The translations under genes and the position numbers were made by a program. Shown here in pieces: positions 18,751-26,463 of a stretch of 64,000 bases of DNA. Location of the stretch: NCBI GenBank assembly GCA_029263125.1, contig JAJCYD010000043.1:62001-126000 (forward strand), in the 5' to 3' direction. Numbering within the stretch: the first letter of the stretch is position 1; the number at the start of each line of letters is the position of its first letter. A model generated the notes under the pieces. That model was not told the origin of the DNA. It did no database searches and saw nothing but the letters and a program-made list of their open reading frames with translations. Source of the stretch: Solirubrobacteraceae bacterium (lineage in GTDB: Bacteria > Actinomycetota > Thermoleophilia > Solirubrobacterales > Solirubrobacteraceae).

Positions 18751-19545
18751 TCATGTGGGCATCGCGTCGAGGGCCTTCAGCATCGGCAGCGGGTCCACCG
18801 GCGCTCCTCCCTCATACCAGCCGGGTGCCGTCCACAGCTCGAAATGCAGGTGGCAGGCGCTCGCGCGACCGGTCTGGCCGACGTCCCCCAACGGCTGCCC
18901 GGAGGCGACGCGATCGCCCTTCTTGACGATCGCGGGCTTGAGCATGTGCATGTACGCCTGACTGGTGCCGTCGTCAGCCTTGATGACGACGTAGTTGCCC
19001 GCCCGCGCCTGGAACTTGGTGAGCGTGACGGTTCCCGCGACCGCCGCGACGAGCGGGGTGGCGCAGTCGGCGAGGACGTCCTGGCCCTGGTGATCGCGTC
19101 CGCCACCGAAGGCGTTGATCGCCGTGCCGTAATCGTGGGCGCCTCGGATCGGAAACGCGCCTCCCAGCGGACCCGACGCCGCGATGGGCGGCGGGACCGG
19201 CTTGGGCAGGACCCGCAGCCTGGGGCTGGTTGCCGACATGTCGTCGGTGATCACGCGCAGCCGGCCGCTGTATGCCCGCTGCGGAACCTCGACGATGACG
19301 CGATGCGGGCTCGCGGTCTGAGGACGCGCGCGACGGTCGTCGCTCTTGCCACGCTTGCCCAGGAAGATCACGGTGCTCGTGGCGCCCAGATGCACGCCGC
19401 TGAGTCGCAGGACCGAGCCGCGCGGGCAGCGAGTGGTCTCGCCCGTACCACACTTGAAGGACTTGACCGCCGGAACCGCGACGCTGGCACCGCCGGTGCG
19501 CGCGCTGGCGGGGGCCGATGCCGCGAGCGCGATCAGGATCGACAC
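18751..19545 (-). CDS. M23-family peptidase, paralog 2 (secreted; start uncertain)
   Basis: 264 residues from a GTG at 19545; this gives a signal peptide with almost no basic n-region. The homologous upstream stretch (FTVLHRPLGAALCV) is in frame up to an ACG at 19590, the position of the ATG in paralog 3, with a CTG before it. The domains match the other copies: IPT/TIG-like region with KCGTGETTRCPRG, Pro-rich linker and LytM domain with zinc motifs DHQGQD and CHLHFELW. It is a predicted extracellular peptidoglycan endopeptidase. An intact c-di-AMP-type riboswitch precedes it. Confidence 0.88.
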   Translation of the reverse strand: MSILIALAASAPASARTGGASVAVPAVKSFKCGTGETTRCPRGSVLRLSGVHLGATSTVIFLGKRGKSDDRRARPQTASPHRVIVEVPQRAYSGRLRVITDDMSATSPRLRVLPKPVPPPIAASGPLGGAFPIRGAHDYGTAINAFGGGRDHQGQDVLADCATPLVAAVAGTVTLTKFQARAGNYVVIKADDGTSQAYMHMLKPAIVKKGDRVASGQPLGDVGQTGRASACHLHFELWTAPGWYEGGAPVDPLPMLKALDAMPT

Positions 19546-19599
19546 GCACAGCGCGGCGCCTAGGGGTCGATGAAGGACAGTGAAGATCGTCAGCTCCCG

Positions 19600-19747
19600 T
19601 GGGTTTCGCGCCTACGAGGTGAGCTGACGGGCTCGCGCGCTCTGCAGCGCGCTACGGCTCAGACCAGCGGCCGATTCGCCCCGAACTACTGGGTCCCCCG
19701 CTCTCGCCGGAACTGGTCCAGAGAGACTCGGCACATCAACTGCGCAG
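19600..19747 (-). promoter_or_regulatory. Cyclic-di-AMP (ydaO/yuaA-type) riboswitch upstream of paralog 2
   Basis: On the minus strand the conserved blocks occur in consensus order: GUGCCGAG, AGCGGGGGACCC, GGGGCGAAUC, then CCCGUCAGCUCACCUCGUAG followed by GCG. The ends UGCGC and GCGCG can pair as P1. TACGCT at 19753-19748 is a likely -10 box, so the RNA would start at the aptamer. The class binds c-di-AMP and in actinobacteria commonly controls cell-wall hydrolase genes. Confidence 0.88.
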
Positions 19748-19784
19748 AGCGTAACGGTCTGCGCGGCGGATGAAGCCCGATGCG

Positions 19785-19890
19785 CCACGTTCTGCCTGGG
19801 CGACGCTGCCCGTTTGCCGCAACGACCGGCTTTTTCGTCGCCGGTCGCGCGGCTCGAGGCGCCGGCCAGCGCCGCCGCCGCGATCGAAGC
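19785..19890 (+). pseudogene. menH-like 3'-end fragment beside M23 paralog 3
   Basis: Bases 19853-19885 match the menH 3' end (17606-17638) at 31 of 33 positions, and one plus-strand frame reads ARLEAPASAAAAIEAEP against menH HALTLEAPASVAAAI. A shorter match (GGGCGACGCTG) extends upstream. The fragment is not open as a gene. It sits next to the 3' end of paralog 3, just as real menH sits at the 3' end of paralog 1. Confidence 0.45.
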
Positions 19891-19908
19891 CGAGCCGATG
19901 GCTCGTCG

Positions 19909-20775
19909 TCACTTGCGCTGGGCAGCGCTTGCGTCGAGGGCCTTCAGGAGCTCCAACGGGTCGACCGGCGCTCCCCCCGTATACCAGCCGGGCGCGGTCC
20001 ACAGCTCGAAATGCAGGTGGCAGGCGCTCGCGCGGCCGGTCTGCCCGACGACGCCCAGCGGCTGGCCGGCAACGACGCGGTCGCCCTTCTTGACGATCGC
20101 GGGTGCGCGCATGTGCATGTAGGCCTGGCTGGCGTCATCCTTGGACTGGATCACGGTGTAGTTGCCGGCCCGCGACTGGTACTTGGCCAGCGTGACCGTT
20201 CCCGCGACGGCCGCGACCACGGGCGTGCCACAGTCGGCGAGGATGTCCTGGCCCTTGTGGTTGCGTCCGCCGCCGAAGGCGTTGACCGCCGTCCCGAAGT
20301 CGTGGTCGCCCTGGACGGGGAAGATGGCGGCCAGCGGGCCGGTCGTCGGGATGGGCGGCGGAGTGGGCTTGGGGAGGACCCGCAACCGCGGGCTCGTGGC
20401 GGAGCTGTCGTCGGAGACGACGCGAAGCCTGCCGCTGCGTGCGCGGCTGGGAACCTCGACGAGCACGCGGTGCGGGCTGGCGGCCGTCGGCTTCACGCGA
20501 CGATCGTCGCGCTTGCCGCGCCTGCCGAGGAAGATCACGGTGCTGGTGTCGCGGAGATACTCGCCGCTCAGCCGCAGGATCGACCCGCGCGGGCAGCGCT
20601 TGGTCTCGCCGGTGCCGCACTTGAACGACTTGACCTTGGGGACCGCGACGCTCGCACCGCCCGTGCGGGCGCTGCGCACGCTGTGCGCCTGCGCCGAGGC
20701 GGATGCCACGAGCAGCATGAGAACCGCCACGCCGAGGGCGTGGCCGAACGGTCGGTGAAGAGCGCGGGCGATCAT
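19909..20775 (-). CDS. M23-family peptidase, paralog 3 (secreted)
   Basis: 288 residues, and the only one of the three copies with an ATG at the homologous start. A signal peptide (basic MIARALHRPFGHALG, core, AQA cleavage region) precedes an IPT/TIG-like domain (about residues 43-135), a Pro-rich linker and the LytM/M23 domain (about 150-285). Predicted zinc ligands are His173 and Asp177 (NHKGQD) and His255 of CHLHFELW, with His253 catalytic. It is probably a peptidoglycan endopeptidase or a LytM-fold regulator of other hydrolases. An intact c-di-AMP-type riboswitch occupies the leader. Confidence 0.92.
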   Translation of the reverse strand: MIARALHRPFGHALGVAVLMLLVASASAQAHSVRSARTGGASVAVPKVKSFKCGTGETKRCPRGSILRLSGEYLRDTSTVIFLGRRGKRDDRRVKPTAASPHRVLVEVPSRARSGRLRVVSDDSSATSPRLRVLPKPTPPPIPTTGPLAAIFPVQGDHDFGTAVNAFGGGRNHKGQDILADCGTPVVAAVAGTVTLAKYQSRAGNYTVIQSKDDASQAYMHMRAPAIVKKGDRVVAGQPLGVVGQTGRASACHLHFELWTAPGWYTGGAPVDPLELLKALDASAAQRK

Positions 20776-20782
20776 CAGTTCG

Positions 20783-20930
20783 TGTGGGTTCGCGCCTACG
20801 AGGTGAGCTGACGGGCTCGCACGCTTGGCTGCGCGCTACGGCTTCAAAGCGAAGCCGATTCGCCCCAACGAACTGGTTCCCCCGCTCTCCCGGGACGGAC
20901 CCGGAGAGACTCGGCACATCAACGGCGCAC
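20783..20930 (-). promoter_or_regulatory. Cyclic-di-AMP (ydaO/yuaA-type) riboswitch upstream of paralog 3
   Basis: Minus-strand RNA shows GUGCCGAGUC, GAGCGGGGGAACC, GGGGCGAAUCGGC and CCCGUCAGCUCACCUCGUAG followed by GCG in consensus order, with GUGCGCC/GGCGCG closing P1. TAGTCT at 20936-20931 is a likely -10 box. The aptamer ends about 10 nt before the ATG at 20775, so control could act on translation initiation as well as transcription. Confidence 0.9.
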
Positions 20931-21023
20931 AGACTAGCGGTCCGGGCGGCGGAGTGTGCCATCGCCATCGAGCTGCGCCTCCGCGTAGGCTGACGTGCAT
21001 CCGACGGATCGTCTGAGCCCCGC

Positions 21024-21758
21024 ATGCCCGCGAGTCGCACAGCCCGCAGCCACCCGATCCCGCCGCTGGCTGCCGGGGGCTGCCAGGTCTGGTGGGCGAC
21101 GGCCTCGGCGGCCGCCCCGCACCTGCTCGACCTGCTCGACGCCGACGAGCGCCGCCGCCATCGCACGTTGCTTCGCGATCGAGATCGCGCGCTCTTTCTC
21201 GTCGCCCATGCGCTGGCGCGGATCGTCGCGGGCCGCCACGTCGCGGTCCCTGCCGGCGAGGTCGGGTACGTGCCGAGCGTCGCCAACCGCAAGCCCCGCC
21301 TGTGCGGTCCGGCCGCGCAGCTTGAGCTCTCGATCTCGCATTCCGGCGATCTCGTTGTCGTCGCCATCAGCCGCGGGATCGCGATCGGCGTCGACGTCGA
21401 ACGGGTGAAGGACGGCTACGAGCCCTCGCTCGCGCAGTCCGTGTTGCAGCCCTCCGAGCAGCGCTCACTGATGACGCTGGACGAGGCCGACCGGCGGTGG
21501 GGGTTCTGTCGCTACTGGACGCGCAAGGAGGCGATCCTCAAGGCGACCGGCGACGGCCTCGGCGTGTCCCCGGAGCTGATCGCCGTCACAGCGCCGTCGA
21601 GCGAGCCGGCGCTGGTCGACTGGCAGGCACCGGGGCGACCGCTGGCCGCGGTTGTTCTCTACGACCTCGACGGCGGACCGGGATACGCCGCCTCGCTGGC
21701 GGCGATCGGCGGCCCGCTTGCGTGCACCGAACATGACGCCGGCCCGCTGCTGGAATGA
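21024..21758 (+). CDS. 4'-phosphopantetheinyl transferase family protein (Sfp type)
   Basis: 244 residues. The family core is clear: SISHSGDLVVVAISRGIAIG, then VDVE (magnesium-binding Asp and Glu) and, about 45 residues on, CRYWTRKEAILKATGDGL with the catalytic WxxKEAxxKA motif. The enzyme would transfer phosphopantetheine from CoA to a carrier-protein serine. The size and domain order match Sfp-like rather than AcpS-like enzymes. No NRPS or PKS gene is visible here, so the partner is unknown. It is divergent from M23 paralog 3, sharing an upstream region of about 90 bp. Confidence 0.88.
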   Translation: MPASRTARSHPIPPLAAGGCQVWWATASAAAPHLLDLLDADERRRHRTLLRDRDRALFLVAHALARIVAGRHVAVPAGEVGYVPSVANRKPRLCGPAAQLELSISHSGDLVVVAISRGIAIGVDVERVKDGYEPSLAQSVLQPSEQRSLMTLDEADRRWGFCRYWTRKEAILKATGDGLGVSPELIAVTAPSSEPALVDWQAPGRPLAAVVLYDLDGGPGYAASLAAIGGPLACTEHDAGPLLE

Positions 21759-21816
21759 CCGCCCCGGTGTACCGTCTTGCTGACCGGGCACGTGCGACGG
21801 GCATGATCCCGGCGCT

Positions 21817-23274
21817 TCAGAGGCCACCGGCGATCGGCACGCGTCGCAGGCCCGAGCGCGTGACGGAGATCGACGCGCCGCCACGCTTGCAGGCGGGGAC
21901 CTCGCGCCCGGCGAGGAAGGCGGTCACCGCCGGGGTCGCGCACCCGTTGAAGTCCGTGCCGAGCACCGCGTGGCCGACGCCGCGCTCGGTGACGAGCCTG
22001 CCCTTGAGGGCGATGGCGAGCTGACGAGCGTTGGCGTTGGGCGTGCGCAGGTCAAGCTCTCCGGAGAGCACGAGCGTCTGTACGGACGTGGGCAGCGGGG
22101 CGGGCGGCGGCACGGGGCGCTCGCGTGCCGGCCAGCTGCCGCACAGCGACAGCGGGCCGAAACGCCGTCCCGAGCGCGGATCGAACGGCGCGAAGGATCT
22201 GGCCGGCAGCGCTGCGAGCGCGTCCCGCGCCTGCAACCTGCGCGTCGCAGGGTCCGCCGCCGGATCCCAGGCCAACGGCGACTCCTCGCAGGTGGTCGCG
22301 GCGTAGACCGCGGCGGAGAACTCGCTGGGGCTCTCGCCGTCCTCCGATCCGTCGAGGCCAAGCTTGAGCCGGACCAGCGGCTTGGGGTTGCCGCCCAGCG
22401 CCGAGCGCACAGCCGGCGGGATCCTGCGCATGAACCCCGTGAAGAGGTCGCTCGACACGAGCAGGCCCAGCACGTCGTCGGCCGTCACCCGCACGGTCAC
22501 GGTGCGCCGGCCGCGGCGCACGCGCCGGCGGATGGGCGATCGGCGCAGCCGCGCCACAAGGCGCTTGAGATCGCCGATCGGGTGCGCGTCGGCTCGACCG
22601 CAGCCGATGCGGCACACCCGGCGCACGACGGGTCCGATGGCGGACAGCGTCTCGCGCGCGAAGGGGTCGGGAGCGTCGATCCCGACCGGCGAGTCGAGGA
22701 TCATCCGCTCGACTCGTTCGGGGTGGCGGCTGGCGTACTCGACCGCCACTCGCGTGCCGTAGGACGCCGCGTACAGCGCGATCGTTGGAGCGCCGAGGCG
22801 GATGCGCAGCGCCTCGAGGTCCTCGGCGGAGTCCGCGCTGGTGTAGAACGAGCGCCGGGCGCCGAGCCGCCGCCCGCAGGCCGCGGTCGATCGCTCGACG
22901 CCGCGTTCGATGCGGCCCTCCAGCGATGGGCAGCGCAGCAGCCCCGAGGCGCCGGTGCCGCGCTGGTCGAAGAGGACGAGGTCGCGGCCCGGCGTGGGCA
23001 GGATGAACTCGTAGTCCTCCAGGAAGGTCACTCCCGCCTGGCCGGGGCCGCCGGTCAGGCCGATCAGCGGCGGCCGGGTCGCGCGCCCGGAGCGCAGTCG
23101 CGCCGCCCGGATGCGCACCGAGCCGGGCACCGCGCCGCTGCGATCCAGCGGCACGACGACGCTCAGGCAGCGCGCGGGCGACGGCGCCGGACAGCGCTTG
23201 GCGGCTGCCATCGCCGGCGCCGGCGCTGCGGCGAGCGCGGCGACGAGCAGGCTGATGGATGTCGTCGTGCGCAA
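21817..23274 (-). CDS. Secreted alpha/beta hydrolase with TAP-like C-terminal domain
   Basis: 485 residues with a Sec signal peptide (MRTTTSISLLVAALAAAPAPAMA). The tripeptidyl-aminopeptidase-like fold shows LTGGPGQAGV, DLVLFDQRGTGASGLLRCP and the nucleophile elbow ALYAASYGTRVAVEYASRHP (Ser in ASYG). The catalytic Asp lies in LSGELDLRTP and the His in GVGHAVLG. Two cysteine pairs are likely (RVCRIGCG and the C-terminal NGCATP...VPACK). It is predicted to be an extracellular proline iminopeptidase-like peptidase or esterase. Confidence 0.88.
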   Translation of the reverse strand: MRTTTSISLLVAALAAAPAPAMAAAKRCPAPSPARCLSVVVPLDRSGAVPGSVRIRAARLRSGRATRPPLIGLTGGPGQAGVTFLEDYEFILPTPGRDLVLFDQRGTGASGLLRCPSLEGRIERGVERSTAACGRRLGARRSFYTSADSAEDLEALRIRLGAPTIALYAASYGTRVAVEYASRHPERVERMILDSPVGIDAPDPFARETLSAIGPVVRRVCRIGCGRADAHPIGDLKRLVARLRRSPIRRRVRRGRRTVTVRVTADDVLGLLVSSDLFTGFMRRIPPAVRSALGGNPKPLVRLKLGLDGSEDGESPSEFSAAVYAATTCEESPLAWDPAADPATRRLQARDALAALPARSFAPFDPRSGRRFGPLSLCGSWPARERPVPPPAPLPTSVQTLVLSGELDLRTPNANARQLAIALKGRLVTERGVGHAVLGTDFNGCATPAVTAFLAGREVPACKRGGASISVTRSGLRRVPIAGGL

Positions 23275-23293
23275 GGCGGATGGTGTAGCACGT

Positions 23294-23299
23294 TAGGGT
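23294..23299 (+). promoter_or_regulatory. Putative -10 box of leaderless GH3 transcript
   Basis: TAGGGT ends 6 nt before the ATG at 23306, in the 31-bp gap between two divergent genes. There is no Shine-Dalgarno sequence. Confidence 0.4.
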
Positions 23300-23305
23300 C
23301 AGCGG

Positions 23306-24412
23306 ATGGGACAGCTGATTGCCGTGCTGGTCGCCCTCTTCGCGGCGGCCCTGCACGTCGCACCGCAATCCAGCGCGGCGGCGTCGGCCTCCGAGCGGCG
23401 TTCGGCGGCGCAGCGGGCGAGCGGCACGTCCCTGACCGTTCGCCAGCTCGTCGGCCAGCACATGGTGTTCGCCTACGACGGTCTTGCGCCGCCGGCGGCG
23501 CTGCGCCGGCGCATCGCGCGCGGCGAGGCGGCGGGCGTGATCCTCTTCGCGCGTAACGTGCGCTCCGTGGGGCAGGTGCGCCGCGTCGTCTCGGGCCTGC
23601 AGGCGATCAAGCGGCCACGCGGACTGCGTGCGCCGCTGCTGGTGATGGTCGACCAGGAGGGCGGGCCGGTTCGGCGCCTGCCCGGCGCCCCCCGGCGTGC
23701 CGCGTCCGACGTGGCCAGCTCCCGGCAGGCGCGGGCCGACGGCCGCGCGGCGGCGCGCGTGCTGCGCTCGGCGGGCGCGAACATGAACCTCGCGCCGGTG
23801 GCCGACGTGGGGCGCTCGGGCAGCGCGCTGCTCGGTGAGCGACGGGTCTACGGCAGCTCGGCGGGGCGCGTATCGAGCTTCGCCGGCTCGTTCGTGCGCG
23901 GCCTGCACGACGGCCGCGTGCGCGCGACCGCCAAGCACTTCCCCGGCTTCGGCGCCGCGAGCGTCAACACCGACGACGCGCCTGCGCGGATCGGCACCTC
24001 GCTGGCGACGCTGCGCCGCGTCGACGAGAAGCCGTTCGCCGCGTTGATCAAGCGCAAGGTCGACGCGGTGATGATCTCGACGGCCGTCTACCCGGCCCTC
24101 GACGCGCGCCCGGCGGCGTTCTCCTCGCGCTGGGTGACCGGCGAGCTGCGCGAGCGATTGCGCTTCCGCGGCGTCACGATCACCGACGATCTCGGCACCC
24201 CGGCGGTGCGCGCGTTCGGCTCCAACGCGAAGCGCGCGGTGCTGGCGGTCCGCGCGGGCGTCGACCTGCCGCTGTTCTCCTCCAGCTACCGCGACAGCGC
24301 CCGCGCCGCCGAGGGCCTGCTGAAGGCCGCCCGCCGCGGCGACGTCAGCCGCTCGGCGCTGCGCGCGCAGGCGCGGCGGGTGCTGGCGCTGCGGTCCAAG
24401 CTGCCGCGCTGA
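23306..24412 (+). CDS. Glycoside hydrolase family 3 protein (NagZ-like beta-N-acetylhexosaminidase)
   Basis: 368 residues with an N-terminal signal peptide. The GH3 TIM barrel shows GVILFARNV, LLVMVDQEGGPVRRLPGAP, MNLAPVADV, the KHFPGFGAASVNTDDAP loop (NagZ catalytic Asp/His region) and the nucleophile segment GVTITDDLGTPAVR. The C-terminal sandwich domain of larger GH3 enzymes is absent, as in NagZ. It probably releases N-acetylglucosamine from peptidoglycan or muropeptides outside the membrane. A -10-like TAGGGT precedes the ATG. Confidence 0.9.
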   Translation: MGQLIAVLVALFAAALHVAPQSSAAASASERRSAAQRASGTSLTVRQLVGQHMVFAYDGLAPPAALRRRIARGEAAGVILFARNVRSVGQVRRVVSGLQAIKRPRGLRAPLLVMVDQEGGPVRRLPGAPRRAASDVASSRQARADGRAAARVLRSAGANMNLAPVADVGRSGSALLGERRVYGSSAGRVSSFAGSFVRGLHDGRVRATAKHFPGFGAASVNTDDAPARIGTSLATLRRVDEKPFAALIKRKVDAVMISTAVYPALDARPAAFSSRWVTGELRERLRFRGVTITDDLGTPAVRAFGSNAKRAVLAVRAGVDLPLFSSSYRDSARAAEGLLKAARRGDVSRSALRAQARRVLALRSKLPR

Positions 24413-24600
24413 GCGGCACGCCGGCGGCTGGTCGCCAAGCTGCTCGTAGATCCGAGCCGCGTCCCAGGAGGACCGCCTCTGCCGCGTCCGAGCCGGTGCG
24501 GGCGAGGGTTGATCCGTGGCCGAGCAGGGCGTTGGCTTCCCCGAGGCGAGAGTCGATCTCACGGTAGATCGGGATGGCGTGCTGGTTAGCGGCCGACGGC
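24413..24600 (-). pseudogene. Tetratricopeptide-repeat gene remnant
   Basis: Minus-strand translation gives IPIYREIDSRLGEANALLGH then GSTLARTGSDAAEAVLL, and in the next frame SWDAARIYEQLGDQPPACRS. Together these are one and a half TPR units of the 'IYREIGDRLGEANALxxLG...AARIYEQLGD' kind found in large actinobacterial TPR regulators, with a frameshift near 24460-24480. No start, stop or flanking repeats survive. It fills the gap between the GH3 gene and the hydrolase. Confidence 0.55.
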
Positions 24601-24650
24601 TCGCGCTACAGCGCGGTGACGTCGTCCATGACCGGATGCCTCGCTCGGGC

Positions 24651-25433
24651 CTATCCCTTCCCGAGCCACCGCGCCGCGGCGTCCCACGACGCCGTCGTCG
24701 GATCGATCAGCGCGCGGTGGTCGCCCTCGGTCTCGATCAGCGTCACGGGCGAGCCGGCGGCCGCTGCGGCAGCGGCGTAGGCACGCGAGCGCTGCACGTC
24801 GACCGTGGGGTCCTTGGTGCCGTGCACGAGCGCCACCGGCAGGTCCAGCGGCAGCCGACGGATCGGGTCGGCCTGCGCCCAGCGCTCGGGCACCTCGTCG
24901 GGCGTGCCGCCCATGAGGTGGACGGCGACACGGCCCGCGCGCACGAGATCGCTGACCGGGGCCAGCGCGAGCACGCGCCCCGCGTTCACGCGGGGGATCG
25001 CTCCCGGAGCCCCGACCGGCAGATCCGGCCGCCCCGCGGCCCACAGCGCGAGCTGACCGCCGGCGGAGTGGCCGATCAGCGTCATGCGATCGAGGTCAAG
25101 TCCTTGCACCTCACCATCGGCGAGCAGGTCGATCGCGGCGGCGACATCGTCGAAGGTCTGTGGCCAGCCACCCCCGTCGCGGCCCAGTCGGCGATATTCG
25201 ACGTTGATCGCGGCGTAGCCGCGCGCCGCCAGATCGACGCACAGCGGACGCATGAGGAGCTTCGAGTACGGCGCTTGCCAGTAGCCGCCGTGTAGCACCA
25301 CGGCGACCGGGTGCGGCCCGCGACCGCTGGGGAGATGGACATCGCTGACCTGGTGCGTGTGATCGCCATAGTGCACCTGCTTCGGCGTGCGCCGCAGCGC
25401 CGACCACGCGATCCGCAGCGAGAGCGACGTCAC
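24651..25433 (-). CDS. Alpha/beta hydrolase (carboxylesterase / kynurenine-formamidase-like)
   Basis: 260 residues from a GTG at 25433 that overlaps the end of menC (ATGTGA), so it is translationally coupled to menC. Motifs are VVLHGGYWQ (HGG oxyanion hole), the nucleophile elbow LIGHSAGGQLALW, the acid in VHGTKDPTVDV and the His in EGDHRALIDP. The fold is that of the BD-FAE/esterase group. The operon menB-menA-menC-hydrolase suggests, but does not prove, a role near menaquinone synthesis, such as thioester hydrolysis. Confidence 0.85.
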   Translation of the reverse strand: MTSLSLRIAWSALRRTPKQVHYGDHTHQVSDVHLPSGRGPHPVAVVLHGGYWQAPYSKLLMRPLCVDLAARGYAAINVEYRRLGRDGGGWPQTFDDVAAAIDLLADGEVQGLDLDRMTLIGHSAGGQLALWAAGRPDLPVGAPGAIPRVNAGRVLALAPVSDLVRAGRVAVHLMGGTPDEVPERWAQADPIRRLPLDLPVALVHGTKDPTVDVQRSRAYAAAAAAAGSPVTLIETEGDHRALIDPTTASWDAAARWLGKG

Positions 25434-26446
25434 ATCAGCCCCGGCCCGGCCGGCACCGCGATCTGCCCGTCGCGCACGCTGAGCGGATGCGTGCCCGCGT
25501 CCTCGAAATGCTCGAGCGTCGCCAGGCCGCAGGCGGTCGTGATGCGCAGCGCCGCCGCGGCGTGCACGGCCGCCGCGATCCCGAGCGGGCCGTCGAACGT
25601 CGAGGCGACATAGGGCTCCGAGCCGGATGTACGCACGAGGGTCGCGGCCGCCAGCAGTCCTGAGATGCCCCCGCAACGCCCGAGCTTCAGGCACACGGCG
25701 TCCGCGGCGCCCGAGGCCAGCGCTCCGGGCTCGGCCGCGGTCTCGTCGATCGCGATCCGCACTGCGACCCGCTCGCGCACTTCCCGACACGCCGCCAGCC
25801 CATGCACCGGCTCCTCCACGAGCTCAAGCCCGCTCGCGGCCAGCGACTCGATCGCCCGCACGGCCTCGTCGACCGTCCAGGCGCCGTTGGCATCCAGGCG
25901 CAGCGCGACCTCCGGCCCGAGCGCGGCGCGCACCGCGGCGACGCGGCCGGCGTCGTCGCCGACGCCGACCTTGAGCTTCACGCAGCGAAAGCCCACCGAG
26001 CGCGCCGCGGCGGCGCTCGCGGCGGCGCCCGCGCGATCCTCCGCGCCGATCGTCGCGTTGACGGGCACGTGCGCGAGCACGTCGTCGGACAGCAGCTCGG
26101 CGACGGGCTTGCCGGCGCGGCGACCGGCACGGTCCCACAACGCGAGGTCGACGGCGGCCAGCGCCTGGGGGAGGTCATTCGCCTCCCGGCAGGCATCCAG
26201 CAGCGCACCTCCCTCCAGCTCGTCGCTGCCTTCCAGCACCTCCTTGTAGGACTCCAATGCCGCCAGCGTGCGCTGCGAGCTGACCCCGTCGTAGGCCTCA
26301 AGCGGCGCCGCTTCGCCTCGACCGGGTACGCCGTCGGCGCCCTCGATGACGAGCTCGAAGAGCTCGCGCGAGCGCAGCGGCTGTCCGTAGGAGGTCGCCA
26401 GCGGCGTGCGCAGCGTGAGCGATCGCCGGGTGATCGTCGCGCGCAC
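25430..26446 (-). CDS. menC: o-Succinylbenzoate synthase (enolase superfamily)
   Basis: 338 residues from the GTG at 26446; the gap to the menA stop is only 17 bp. The enolase-superfamily barrel shows KLKVG (Lys of the KxK motif), the metal ligands in LRLDANGAW, ELVEEPVHG and IAIDETAA, and the second catalytic Lys in VCLKLGRCGG. MenC dehydrates the MenH product to o-succinylbenzoate. N-acylamino-acid racemase or dipeptide epimerase are family alternatives, but flanking menA and menB make MenC the best call. Confidence 0.9.
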   Translation of the reverse strand: MRATITRRSLTLRTPLATSYGQPLRSRELFELVIEGADGVPGRGEAAPLEAYDGVSSQRTLAALESYKEVLEGSDELEGGALLDACREANDLPQALAAVDLALWDRAGRRAGKPVAELLSDDVLAHVPVNATIGAEDRAGAAASAAAARSVGFRCVKLKVGVGDDAGRVAAVRAALGPEVALRLDANGAWTVDEAVRAIESLAASGLELVEEPVHGLAACREVRERVAVRIAIDETAAEPGALASGAADAVCLKLGRCGGISGLLAAATLVRTSGSEPYVASTFDGPLGIAAAVHAAAALRITTACGLATLEHFEDAGTHPLSVRDGQIAVPAGPGLM

Positions 26447-26463
26447 GCCTGCGAGGCCTTGCG

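Noticed and set aside
22052-24562. 836-codon minus-strand open frame
   Set aside because: Spans the GH3 gene antisense and the TAP-like hydrolase in the wrong frame; only its first 50 codons contain real homology (TPR remnant), reported separately.
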